Below, piece by piece: positions 36,558 through 47,090 of a DNA stretch of 64,000 nucleotides. Position 1 is the stretch's first letter, and each line of letters starts with the position of its first letter. The position numbers and the translations under genes are program-made. The DNA is from Lyophyllum atratum (taxonomy: Eukaryota > Basidiomycota > Agaricomycetes > Agaricales > Lyophyllaceae), in contig JACGCN010000054.1 in the NCBI GenBank assembly GCA_014905825.1, positions 1 to 64,000 on the forward strand, given 5' to 3'. The notes below the pieces were generated by a model that saw only the letters and a list, made by a program, of their open reading frames with translations, did no database searches and was not told the DNA's origin.

Positions 36558-36760
36558 GACGCTGTTCCAGCTATAGTCTAGAGCGTACGCAGTTAGTAGG
36601 TTGCCAACTCCAATAGTGCCGCAGCACTTCTTTGTGGATATGGGTAGCTCAGGTAAGCTGAGGTCGTTGTGTCCTGCAGTGGTAAATAATATCATTGGTC
36701 ATCCATACATTGTATTTGCTCTATCGTCTGAATGAAATAATACTTCTGTCTCTTCAAGAA

Positions 36761-38105
36761 TCAGCGGGCATATGCTGGAGGGTGAGGGTACCCCGTTTTC
36801 TCCGACACGAAGGCTGGGTACCGAGGTGCCCGAGTCTCGCTCGGACCGCTATTTCCGTGCGCACTGTTATCGCTCCCAATATCCGTCGGATACGACGATG
36901 GTGAATGAGCAAGAGGCGTTCCTCCTCCAAGTGGCGGTGTCGAGGTTTCTGTGATAGTGGATAGGGTGTTCGGCTGGTAACGGTTAGGGGACCGCATGTA
37001 CTGCTGAGCAATCTGAGAAGTCGTGCCCTGCCATGTGCTGCCTGTGTCTTCATCCCTGGTCGGAGTCGCCGTGGCATAGGGATGGGCATACGAAGCCGCT
37101 GTAGCGGGCGCCATCGCACCAGGGATAGGACCCGGAGTAACATAGTGTGGAGTACTCCAGTCATTATTATCATACGGTTGGTAGACCCCCGCGTAGGCGT
37201 AATTATTCCCCCCATTCATGGAACTGCTCGGCGCAGTAGACATTGAAGGCCCCATTTGAGGAGAGCCAGGGTAAGGGGTCCCTGCAACTGTCCACGCTTC
37301 CGACGTTGGTCTCCGCCTCCGTCGGTTGCAGAACCAGATTCCAAGAGCGACGATTAGCAGGGCAAGCACACCCAGGGCAGTGCCAAGAGCGAGAGGCAGG
37401 ACATGAGAGGATGATGAGTTTCCCGATGCAACTGACGTCGCAGCAGTATTCCCAGGCGAGGTTGAACTGGGCTGAGAACGTGGGCTGGTGGATGAGGGAC
37501 CAAGTGTGGGAGAGCTGGACGTCGTAAGATCCTCGGGGTCGAGGGCCGTGTAACTGGACGAAAGATTAGTCAGTTTTCAAGGATTGAAAGAACAAAATAT
37601 CAAGTACATCAAAGTATCGACAATGGCGAACGGTTGGCCTGCGCCTACGGAGATAACGAGCCTGTGCTGCGTGTTTGGAAGTCCAGCTGCGCCCCAGATT
37701 ACATTCGACTGAACGGTTTCTACACCCTGCCCAACGTTTGGCCGACTATGATCCACGAGATCGAGGAGAATTGGTGTTCCCGAATCCAACGACACTGCAG
37801 TATTGACTGTGTAAGGCCATAGTGGGGACATGAAATAGATGGCGACACCTGGAAACCAATGTCAATCAAAGTAGAAGAAAACAAGGAATCTTCGGACCAG
37901 TGAATGTGAAGGTTGCTGTAGCAGTCATGTCTTGGGTCAACATGTGAGCACCTCCTGCATTCAAGTTGCTGTTGGCCGACAAAACCCAACTCTGCCTCGG
38001 GACATACGCGATCGATGGGTCCTGATCGTCAATGGTCACATTGTGGCGGCAAAGGACAACATTGAGCCAGGAAATGCTCAGAAAGAAGAGCAAGTGAGGG
38101 AACAT
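36761..38105 (-). CDS. Single-pass membrane protein with Ser/Thr stalk and basic juxtamembrane region
   Basis: Three exons (38105-37898, 37848-37608, 37553-36761) give about 413 residues; an in-frame ATG at 38,120 would add five. A signal peptide (FPHLLFFLSISWLNVVLC) precedes a roughly 125-residue beta-rich ectodomain (VTIDDQDPSIAYVP..., GTPILLDLVDHS, GLPNTQHRLVIS). Then comes a Ser/Thr/Pro stalk (about 155-200), one transmembrane helix (about 201-224, LALGTALGVLALLIVALGIW), a CNRRRRR stop-transfer and a long Pro/Ser/Tyr-rich cytoplasmic tail ending HPPAYAR. This architecture recurs in Agaricomycetes, and the ectodomain pattern resembles galactose-binding-like folds, but ligand and function are unknown. 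The first intron uses a weak GTCCGA donor and is the least certain boundary. Confidence 0.72.
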
Positions 38106-38479
38106 GGGGAAGCCTAGCACCTCCTGGGGCCTGGCCCACCTGGCACGTCGTGCCCGCTGTCTGCCATCATATTCCCGTCATCCAAACAAGGGTTCTTCGA
38201 CTTACGTAAACCTCGTCAAAACGTCCCATTCAAGGAATATTTCGATATATCTGACTCTACAGTGGGTAAACATGAATGGAATTCATGCATGCGGAGTGAT
38301 ACTTCTATGATAGAACAAATCATGCAAAAAGAAGAAGAACTAGGACCACCAGGTGAAGAACCGCAAGATGAATATTTCGCCCTGAGCCAGTCTCCTGGAT
38401 TTGCGCAACCCGAGCTTGACAGGTGCGGGGGAGGTGCGGGGGCCGCAGCATAAATCTACGCGGACAGATTCGACATGCC

Positions 38480-38664
38480 TATGGCAACAGGGACTGACCA
38501 GCTCCCTAACCGACGGTCAAGAATCGGCCCGGATGGCTGACTGATCAGCAGAGATTAGATTAATACATCCGGGGTCCTGAGTCCTGGATTTGTTTGGTTG
38601 ATGGCGGAGCTCAAATTACGGCTCGGCACGTCGGTTAGGGAGCTGGTCAGTCCCTGTTGCCATA
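38480..38664. mobile_element. MITE-like element with perfect 36-bp terminal inverted repeats
   Basis: Arms 38,480-38,515 and 38,629-38,664 are exact reverse complements starting TATGGCAACAGGGACTGACC. The hexamer CATGCC directly flanks both ends (38,474-38,479 and 38,665-38,670), consistent with a target-site duplication; if the terminal TA is counted as the duplication it would suit a Tc1/mariner-like source. The 113-bp interior has no open frame, so it is non-autonomous. Perfect arms suggest recent activity. Confidence 0.8.
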
Positions 38665-41322
38665 CATGCCGATAAGACGCCGGTAGTCTGCTTCGGGTAC
38701 GCTGGCAGCGTTGGGCATCGTACGAACATCAGACTGCGAGAAGGCGACAGACAACCTTACGACATGACAGAAACTCGCAACCAGAGTTCAATCAGATAAC
38801 CCAAATGGCACACACGGGAGGACCCCTGTGATTTCCGAGCCGGATGACATCCTTCAGCTCCTCGACGATAGTGCTAACCGGCACCGATCCCTTTTTGCGC
38901 CGCATTGTCGACGGTGTAACGCCAGGGAGACTACCACCTATCGAAATAAGCGAGAATACGAAGGACTCGAAGGCTGTCAAGGACTGTAAACCTAGGCGTT
39001 CAGCTATCAGTATCAAGACATCCTCATGGAGCCTTGATAAACAGATGCCGGCATCGTAAGATGAGAAGCACTACATTACTTAGCAGCGCATGATGGTTAG
39101 GCATTTCTAGAAGCCTTTAGACACATGTCAATGAACCGGAGATCGGGCATAACCACTCGAAAACATGAGATTAGATAGCCCAAACCTTTGTCAGAACGTT
39201 GACATGTCAGAGAGTCACAGAAGTCGAGATAGCAAATCGCGATGACACCATGCCAGGGAGAAAACATTGTGATAGGCGTTCCTGACATGACCCTTCCCTT
39301 CTCGACCTCGAATCCAGCGCCAATTGTCATCAATCGACCCTTGTGGTCGAGGCAGGCACCCGCACCGTGACAAATCGTGGCTGGCACCTGCCAGTCAAAG
39401 TCTAATAGAAAGTAGGGTTGTAAGTGGGTTATAGTAAGCGCAGTTATGGTATCACGATTCACCAGGTTTGTCAAGGCGTCCCCGAAGAAAACGAATGCGC
39501 CCTGCCGGTACATATGTGATCGGCAGAGGACCTAAAATAGCTGAAAGGAGAAGTATTTTAACACGACGATAAAGGTACACTGTGCAAAGACTAACCCTGG
39601 GTTCCTCGCCCTCAATGAAACGGGGCTGGGTTCGTTCCGAGGCCGGCGGCAATCAGTGCGAAAGTCGACAAACGTTGTCGTCAGAGATAGTCGGGCGTTG
39701 CGTAACTGCACGCTTATAATAGCGCCGTACGCCGGTTTGGGGGGCAACAAAAGTGGGACCCGGTTACAGATAAAATTAGAGCCTGGGTGTCTCCGGGCGC
39801 TTCAGAGAAAGTGGACTAGGTGGGGAGGGTCCTGACCGTTGACACGGGCGTGAAATATATCGGAGATTTGGATATACGAGAATGACGGATTCTGTCGATC
39901 TCGAGCATCCCGGATGTTCATCGTTTAGATCCATGACTGCCAAAAATATAGCACTGGATGATAGAATATGTCATGACGGCGATTTCCTGAAGATAACAGA
40001 TATCACAAATTTCGGATTGGAGGGCGGTGCTGACATAGACGCAGTGAGGACTTACGTATCGTCACGAAAACGAGCCTGCCCCAGAGGTAAGAATATTCCA
40101 CCAGGCAAGCTGTGAGGTGGCCGTGAATGTATCGCGCCCCCGACGGTTGAACGGGTAGCGATACGGTTAGCAACTTTTGATGGGAAGGGCGAAAAAAAGG
40201 CATAACGACAACCAAACTAGGAGAAATAAGAGGAAAATCTTACAACAGAAGGCTTTAAGCGCATGTCCAGGGTTCATAATAGGTTCACCATTGCAAATAC
40301 CTTCGCGAATTCATTATGCGATGCACCTCATGGAACAGTACGCTGGTCCGACTTCCCAGTAGACCTACGCGGGTGCGCGGGATCATCCACTTGCGCACCC
40401 CGACATCATGTACAGGTAGCGGTGAGTTGGTTCAACTCGAAAGAGACGATGTCTTGCTTGCATTGTAGTGGTCAAGGTGGGAGTTTGTTGATACCCGCGG
40501 ATGACTGATGCGCGAGTTGTCATCATCTGACTTCTAACCGCGCACCAAATCCGACGATCCTTCCTTGTTCACAACCCTTCCCAAACCCTTCCATTCTTCC
40601 CCGCAAACCAACTTCAGCGGCCCTCACATCATTAGACTTCAAAGCTTCATGGATCCCTCCAACGACTAACAGTGGCGGCACCATATGCATTATTTCGGAG
40701 TCGAGAGTCTGGCTCACTTCGCCCAGGCTTGTTCCTTGCTTTGGTAGCAACATCGCGAGCCTCGGTGGACTCTCCTGCGTGTTCTATGCATTCCGATATC
40801 AGTACCCCTCTTACTTCATTCGAATTTGCTCTTCCTCTGCCAAGGTGGTGGATCATCGCGCCACACCGGCGTGGCCCGTGACGGGATCTTTCCTCGCATC
40901 GTCTCTACAGGTCACCATGTCGTACTTGCTGTCAGTTCCGAACTTGTGTCTTGGGGCCGCTAGATAAAGGACAAGCCTTGTAGTTCTGCCATCGCTTTTC
41001 GTCTCTCCATGAAGCTAGGGACATTTTTCAGGACTGCATCCTCCCAGCAAGGCATTCCAATTTCTTGGCAGCGCGTAAACATACCTGATTGAAGAAGCCT
41101 TCATCACAGTAGTCCATGTATCTATTCCTGTAACCGAGTGTTACGGACCAGACTCTAGACTTCCTACGCCGGAGAATGCCTCCAAGCAAACCGTGGTGTT
41201 CCGTTCGGAACCTGGTGGATGCGCTCAGGGTGCTTGACAGGCATGAGTACATCGTCAGTATGCCGCAACATTTACATTTGTAGGGGCGATTGGAACTTGG
41301 GCAAATGTTATCGGGCTGTCTG

Positions 41323-41368
41323 TCTGAACGTCCCCATCTGCAAGATAGCGCAGATGGGGACGTCCAGA
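41323..41368. repeat. Long hairpin (17 of 18 bp stem, 10-nt loop)
   Basis: ACGTCCCCATCTG at 41,328-41,340 pairs perfectly with 41,351-41,363. Extending outwards gives TCTGAACGTCC against GGACGTCCAGA with one mismatch. The loop is CAAGATAGCG. No neighbouring gene explains it. Confidence 0.75.
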
Positions 41369-41583
41369 GGAACAGCGAGTCACTGAGCCTTACTCGATGG
41401 TCATGAAGGGCCTTGAAGCCGATAAACACGCCCAGTTCAAATAAATTGACCAATTTCTTTATTGACATAGACTATGCTAGCCAAGACCGTGAGGATAACG
41501 GCATTTCATAGCGCGAGTCCCTGTCCAACAATGCGGACATACATCATCGATACTAGACGGCAATAGCATTCTCCACCTGCACC

Positions 41584-41750
41584 TCATATGTACAAGTTCC
41601 TCATCCCATCGAGGAGCACATATCTCTGGGGAACGGCGAGCCTCGGAAACACTTCTTTGAACGGTTTTGCAGCTTGACCTTCGGCGAATGCGCTACTGCT
41701 AGCAGCTTCTCGCTCGTCCCGAGCTCCTCCAGCTCCTCTTAAGCTAATTT
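41584..41750 (-). pseudogene. Helix-turn-helix/SAM-like family, fragment D (C-terminus only)
   Basis: The minus-strand frame ending at 41,584 reads KPFKEVFPRLAVPQRYVLLDGMRN, position for position like LFKEALPQLTVAQRFMLVKGMKK at the C-terminus of copies A, B2 and C. Upstream sequence is Ala/Ser/Glu-rich and unrelated. No helix-turn-helix exon is found nearby, so this is a decayed fragment immediately downstream of copy B2 on the same strand. Confidence 0.5.
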
Positions 41751-41888
41751 TCCGGACGATGGAGCAATCTTTACATCTTGGGGCATATACATTATTGAGA
41801 ACATCTAGCCAATAGGCGACATATATCGAACACGGATTTCTCATACTACATCGCTGTTCATTCCCGTGAAAAGCAAGGAGGCAGTCTG

Positions 41889-42706
41889 TTACACCTCTGC
41901 AGACTTCCTCATGCCCTTGACAAGCATGAACCGTTGGGCGACCGTTAACTGAGGGAGGGCCTCTTTGAAAAGGCTATGTAGCTCGTCTTCGGGCCAGCTG
42001 GCAAGCGCGAAAAGCTTCGCATGGGTGCCTAGATCCTGTTCAGTGAGCGCATCCATGATGCCACTTATATCGTGCTCTAAGTTCGCTAAAAATTTGGGCA
42101 AGTCAGGAAGCGGGGATTGGATCTCGTCAACCTCGGGCTCCGGTGACGATTCTATGTCAAGCTTTGGAACAAGAACTATGAGCAGGATTCGAAGCGAGAA
42201 ACATGATGTACGGACAGTTATCGCACGATGACGCGAAGACCCAGCAGCCCTGAGCGCGTAGGGCCATGTTCGTGTCTGCTGATCCGGGAATGAGTGCATA
42301 TATCTCCGAGATCTTGAATTGTCTCTTACCCCAGAGGACAGAGATCGTCGCGTGTAAGGGCCTTTTCGCGGAATCCGAGAGGTGGAAACAGAAGAAGCAT
42401 CAGCGGGAGCACTTGCAGTAGTTTTTCCCGTCTGAATGGAATTTCAGATCGTGTTAACTTGAGGATGGGAAATCCCGGCGTACCGTGGTGACAGCGATTG
42501 CAGCCAAAAGGATTTTTTTCTCGGTTCCGTCCCGTTGCACTATGTGCTCCTTGGAATCTTCCTATAGTAAAACATTGAAATGTATGTGTGTACAGGACTA
42601 CGCCAGGAAATCGTACCAGTTTTAACGGTGGATAAGCCTTCCGAAACCCGTCGTCAACAAACAGTTGGTTTCTGCAGGAGACGAAGCGAGAAGAAAGGAG
42701 GTACAT
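41889..42706 (-). pseudogene. Helix-turn-helix/SAM-like family, copy B2 (5' part decayed)
   Basis: The SAM-like last exon is intact (ending at 41,889, with GIMDALTEQDLGTHAKLFAL and VAQRFMLVKGMRKS), as is a 78-bp exon at 42,561-42,484 (EDSKEHIVQRDGTEKK), the same length as in copy C. The helix-turn-helix exon survives only as its tail, FVDDGFRKAYPPLKL before a GTACGA donor at 42,616; further upstream, traces align with copy C but no helix-turn-helix can be read. Either the gene now starts internally or it is dead. Function of the SAM-like part is unknown; such helical bundles usually mediate protein-protein contact. Confidence 0.55.
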
Positions 42707-42819
42707 ACTACCGAGCCTGTTGTCGACCGAGAGGTAGATGCACTAGGAACCGATCTTGCCTTCGTTCCGTGCAAAACAACATTAGACCATGCATAGTCAA
42801 AGGAATATAATCAACCCTT

Positions 42820-43185
42820 TCATTCCGCATGGAGGGCAGCTGGGAACGGTTTGTAAACTGAACGTGATGTTAGTGTTAGCCTGACATGCGCAGCAATCGT
42901 TGGAGGACTCACAGTCATCAGCGGAGCATACTGGGTCGCAAATTCTTCGCTGACAAAGTCATAGTCATCGCCCTCGTCGCTACTCCCGCTGTTCCCGCTC
43001 AAGATGTTGTATACAACCGACAAGCTGCGCTCCAACATCCTCGATATATCACTCCCCGGGATCCCATACGCTGCCAGTATGCGAATCTTGGAACGTTCTT
43101 CACGAGTCAATATCTTTCTGTACAGTTCACGGGTATGGGACTGGAAGTTAAAATTGACACGCTGGAATACTGCTAGATTGTACAT
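42820..43185 (-). CDS. Helix-turn-helix family protein, copy B1 (no SAM-like exon)
   Basis: A 228-bp exon (43,140-42,913) encodes a homeodomain-like helix-turn-helix, ILTREERSKIRILAAYGIPGSDISRMLERSLSVVYNIL, and an acidic tail (DEGDDYDFVSEEF). It can be read from an ATG at 43,185 with no intron, or be spliced from an upstream exon at an AACTTCCAG acceptor. A GTGAGT donor at 42,912 leads to a short last exon ending at 42,820 or thereabouts. Unlike copy C, no 78-bp or SAM-like exon follows before copy B2 begins, so the product would be about 110-120 residues of mostly DNA-binding domain. Resemblance to transposase or resolvase helix-turn-helices is only at fold level. Its promoter side faces orphan copy 2. 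Confidence 0.5.
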   Translation of the reverse strand: MYNLAVFQRVNFNFQSHTRELYRKILTREERSKIRILAAYGIPGSDISRMLERSLSVVYNILSGNSGSSDEGDDYDFVSEEFATQYAPLMTVSPPTIAAHVRLTLTSRSVYKPFPAALHAE

Positions 43186-44074
43186 ACCCCCCCCATCCTG
43201 TAGAAGTCAAAGACGAATAGACCTTTGCGGGCAGTCTTTCCGCGAAGTTCGAGATGAAGAATATAATATGGTAAACAAACGTAGATTTCTAGTTGTGCGA
43301 CGATGAGAAGGTGGTAAAGGCGGTTGTGGCAAGCCCAGGATATCCAAACAAGTCGCAACACCAGACTTCATTCAATATGATCAATGATCTGATTATGATC
43401 ACAGTGATCACTGTGCTTCCGTTGGGCTAAGTGCATGAAAAAATTTACACACGACAGCGATTACGGTGAGCCCAGGTCCACATTTCGCGGCCGCAGTCTT
43501 ATGGGATGTAGTCAGTCATGATACAGAGTCTTAAATTTGAGACATAGGCTTGACTGGCGAAAGTTGCGAATGTTGATAACAACGGGAATTATGGCACTCT
43601 CCTGCAGAGTCTCATCTTGTGAGCCGCCATTCATTACATTAAGATTTTACTCGTCACATTGGAAGATTGCTGATTACTACATCTCGTTCCATGACTGCGC
43701 GGTGAACGGTCTTTGTGACTCGATCAAAGTGTACTCCCTTTCTTCATCACATTCTTCGCCACACAGGTCCCCTTTCTTCTACCTTACATCTGTAAAGGCT
43801 GTTTCGAAGCATTAAACAATGGGCATCTACTTGAATGAGGTCCTCGACAAGAAACTCGTTCTGGGACTCGACTTGATTATCGCTTTGACCTTTGACGCGC
43901 CCCGCTTTGCATGTCCTCTTTGCATGTCCTCTTTGACTCTCCTCCCGCCCCCGCTCCCCTTTGACCTTCGGGGAGAGCTATATAAGTATACACTGTAAGC
44001 TTCTTCATGTCTTATCGAAGTACCCAGCTCACCAAGGCCTCCACTTCTCCCACCAAACACATTCAACACTCCAA
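43186..44074. promoter_or_regulatory. Shared divergent intergenic region, copy 2, with 16-bp palindrome and TATA box
   Basis: This interval lies between helix-turn-helix gene B1 (minus) and orphan copy 2 (plus). CACAGTGATCACTGTG at 43,400-43,415 is a perfect palindrome. Near the orphan gene there are four TTTGAC words (43,883-43,965), two copies of CTTTGCATGTCCT in tandem (about 43,905-43,930) and TATATAAG at 43,979-43,986, 89 bp before the ATG. The reverse-complement counterpart is 1410-2251. The operator role of the palindrome is inference. Confidence 0.5.
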
Positions 44075-44814
44075 ATGTCTTATATCAACCCTCTGCACCC
44101 ACCAGTCCCCTCCTCTCGTCAATCCCAATTCTCCTCTCTGGGCAACGCAGTGCAACCTAACGCTACGCAAGCTGCATCCTCTTTCGTTTCGCCCTTCCGC
44201 CGGCGCCTACCGCAGCCACCTTACACGCCCGCCTCTAAATGGCGCAATGCCACAGGACGCTTGAACCAGGTGCATAGCGCGATCACATTCGACTACCTAG
44301 GATACTCGAAGCAGGGTGTGCCGATGCGCGAGCTTAGCACGCGTAGTGCACATGCCCTAGCGTCGATGATACAGGGCGCCGGGGATACAATTCTCGTACA
44401 TACTGGGCTCGCACGCATTACACTTCGCATCATCGTTAGTCTCCCTTCTCCATTCGTCATCGTACATCTTTATTGATCTTGTTCTATCTTTACAGTGGCC
44501 AGGATACGAGCATGTTGAGTGGGCGCGCAGCATTGAGCTTAACCTCGCCGGACAGGGACCTGTCACTCGCGCACAGCTTGGCGCGATAATTTCTCAGAAT
44601 TTTGCACGTTACATCGAGGTATGCATCTGCCTCACTTAGTTTACAGCTGAACTAACCCAGCTTCCTTGTGCAGAAAACACGCTCAGAACCTGCGAGATCA
44701 TCTGACTGGCACTTAGGCCCCTCCGGCATCCGATACGAGCATATGGTGCTCGTGGCTCTCTGCAATGTCTTCGAGGACGTTTGGCAAGCCGACGTTGCTG
44801 TAGACCTTCGCTAA
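44075..44814 (+). CDS. Agaricomycete orphan protein, copy 2 (207 aa, three exons)
   Basis: Exons 44075-44434, 44496-44618 and 44674-44814 (360, 123 and 141 bp, identical lengths to copy 1 at 669-1409) encode 207 residues. Copy 1 differs at scattered sites (for example GNAV versus GHAV, WRNATG versus WRIATG, ARYIE versus ARFIE), including some in conserved positions. No domain I can name; no secretion or membrane signal. It is divergent from copy B1 and convergent with copy C of the helix-turn-helix/SAM-like family. The same kind of divergent neighbour at both loci suggests that the pair moved together, or works together. A TATA box (TATATAAG) lies 89 bp before the ATG. Confidence 0.78.
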
Positions 44815-45522
44815 TTGACCTTCGCTCTAACAACTTTCGCATAAAACCATTTGCATCGGCACGACTACCATTTGTATTTCTAGCCCATCCACGACTCCTC
44901 AGGATTACGTCCTGTATTACTAGCTTTTGTGTGTCCACGTCACCCACCCATCCTTCTAGCATTAGCATCATATCACCATTTGTTACGTCCTTCATTCCAC
45001 GAACATGATAGACTATATCGACTATACAAGCCCTTTTATAACTGTTTCTAGGTCATAATTAACCCTTGTTATCGCCTTCAGGCTCGAGTGATAGTAACTT
45101 AGTCTTTGAACGATTGCAGCCCTACACTTACTGACATTTTATCCTCATGTCCATGGCTGGTTCCGGAGCCTAAAGACAGATGACCCTTGTATATGTACGC
45201 TCACTCTGCTAGCGCTGTTCCTTATCGCTGCTGGAGTTTTGCTTTTCATGCTTTACATGACGCTTTGGATACATGAAGCCTTCCCAATTCAAGCACTGCT
45301 ACGATGCTTGCTCAGATGCCCGAAGTGTACAGCACATCGTCTATTTGTGGCAAGAGTCCTTCGAGCTCTAAATGTACATGCTTAGTATGAGTGCCCAGGA
45401 ATGGCGACATATCAATCGAAAGCAATCCACAATTGGTTTTACATTATCATATAACCCCAGAAACGCTATATTTACACCGGATATGCATGGTCAAATCACG
45501 CGTCAACTCGTATATGGGCATG

Positions 45523-46554
45523 TCACTGATCTACAGACTTCTTCATGCCTTTGACTAGCATAAACCTCTGGGCGACCGTCAGCTGCGGGAGGGCCTCCTT
45601 GAAAAGCCTATGTAGCTCGTCCTCAGGCCAGCTGGCAAGCGCAAAAAGCTTCTCATGGGTGCCTAGATCCTGTTCTGTGAGCACATCGATGATGTCGCTG
45701 AGATCGTGCTCCAAGCTCGATAAAAATCGATGCAAGTTGGGAACCGGGGGTTGATTCTCCTGAAGCTCGGGCTCCGGCGTTGATTCTATGTCAATCTTTG
45801 GAACCGGTACAATGAGCAGCATTCGGAACAAGAGATATGAGGTACGGACGATTATGGCGCGATTACGCGAAGACCCTCCAGACCTAAGGCCGTGAAAACG
45901 CGCTCGTTTCTGCTGATGGTCATGAGCGCATAGATCTCCGAGATTTTAGATGTCTTTACCGCAAGGGACGAAGAAGGCGTGGTCCGAGACGTGGAAGCAG
46001 AAGAGCCACCAGCGTGGCCACTCGTAGAAGTTGTTCCCCTCTAGATGGTATATCAACGATGGAGCTGACGCAAGAATGAGTGATCCCAACGTACCTGAAT
46101 GACAACAGTTGTACCCAAAAGGCCTCTCTGCTCGCTTCCGTCCCGTTGCGCCGTGCGGCCCTTGGAATCTTCCTATAGCAGCAAGTCAAAATGTATCCGT
46201 GCCAAGGAACTACACCAGGTGTCCTGTACCAGCTTCAAGGGTGGGTAAGCCTTCCGAAACTCGTCGTCAACGAAGTCCCAATCGTTGCCTCCGTCGGACG
46301 CCGTGGTAACGCCCACAGAGTCGACGACATTTGTGACTGTGCCTAGGGAGCAGGGTATGCGTTTTGCGATGTCGGCCCTGGGTACATCATAACTCTGAAG
46401 TATCCTGATCATGGATCGGTCTTTGCGCGACAACCGATATCCGGGTCTCCTCCTTGGAAGGATAGTGTTAACGAGAGAAACAGGTTTTCACTCGTCAGAC
46501 GTACCTTGACATAGGATTCGAAGAGATTCCGGCTGCGTTAAAGCTTCTTTTCAT
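45523..46554 (-). CDS. Helix-turn-helix/SAM-like family protein, copy C (complete, 272 aa)
   Basis: Five exons (46554-46505, 46452-46230, 46172-46095, 46040-45960, 45909-45523) are all in frame, giving 272 residues. Order: basic N-terminus (MKRSFNAAG...RRRPGYRLSRKDR); helix-turn-helix (RSMIRILQSYDVPRADIAKRI); acidic DWDFVDDEFRKAYPPLKL; a 26-residue exon (EDSKGRTAQRDGSEQRG); a 27-residue Ser/Thr-rich linker; then an 80-residue SAM-like alpha domain (LSDIIDVLTEQDLGTHEKL, WPEDELHRLFKEALPQL, VAQRFMLVKGMKKS). The last exon may hide one more 54-nt intron (GTCCGT...AAAG), which is frame-neutral. DNA binding by the first domain and oligomerisation by the last are inferences from fold. This is the best reference copy for the family. 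Confidence 0.65.
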
Positions 46555-47090
46555 GCTGTCTTTCATATTGTCAGAGTACTGCTGGTGACTGGTGCGAGTC
46601 GAAGACTGGATGGGCCCAAACATCTGACAACATCCAGATTAGACAACGCACTCGATGATCAGCAGCATCCTCATCCGGCATTATCTTGCCGCGTTGTCGG
46701 GTGATGGAACTGCACCTACTTCAATTTCTAAAGACTGAAGAACAACACACTGTATCCGCCACAGATAGTTTCAACTAGGTATGCAGCGAAAGCAAGTGAA
46801 TAGCGGCTGTTGGAGACCAAATTCAAGTTGTGTTGATCGCCAATTTCTCGAATCGACCATGTGATCGCGTCGCGTCGCATCACGTGTGGGTCTATACTCG
46901 AGTCTCGGGGCGCTCAGAGACACAACGGCATCTGCCTCGATACCCAGCTAGACCTCTACTATGTATGTAGTTTCTTATACTCCGCGCCTCTATGCTTCAA
47001 GTCAATGTACAATCAAAACATAGAAAATACGCTACAAGACCCTTCCGCCAGACACGGTCACCATAAAACATGATACATTCACACCAACAA
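46555..47090. other. Intergenic; nothing recognised
   Basis: Upstream region of copy C and 3' flank of the GH16 gene, transcribed in the same direction. I see no gene, repeat or clear promoter element. Confidence 0.4.

Larger units (their letters stand above)
38121..41583. other. 3.5 kb gene-poor region containing a MITE and a hairpin
   Basis: Apart from the 185-bp MITE (38,480-38,664) and the hairpin at 41,323-41,368 (listed separately), I find only unassignable short frames. The longest are minus 39,513-39,097 (with ICHGAGACLDHKGRLMTIG) and minus 40,753-40,523 (with SEIMHMVPPLLVVGGIHEAL). Neither shows a family motif I know or a supporting exon chain. Confidence 0.4.
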
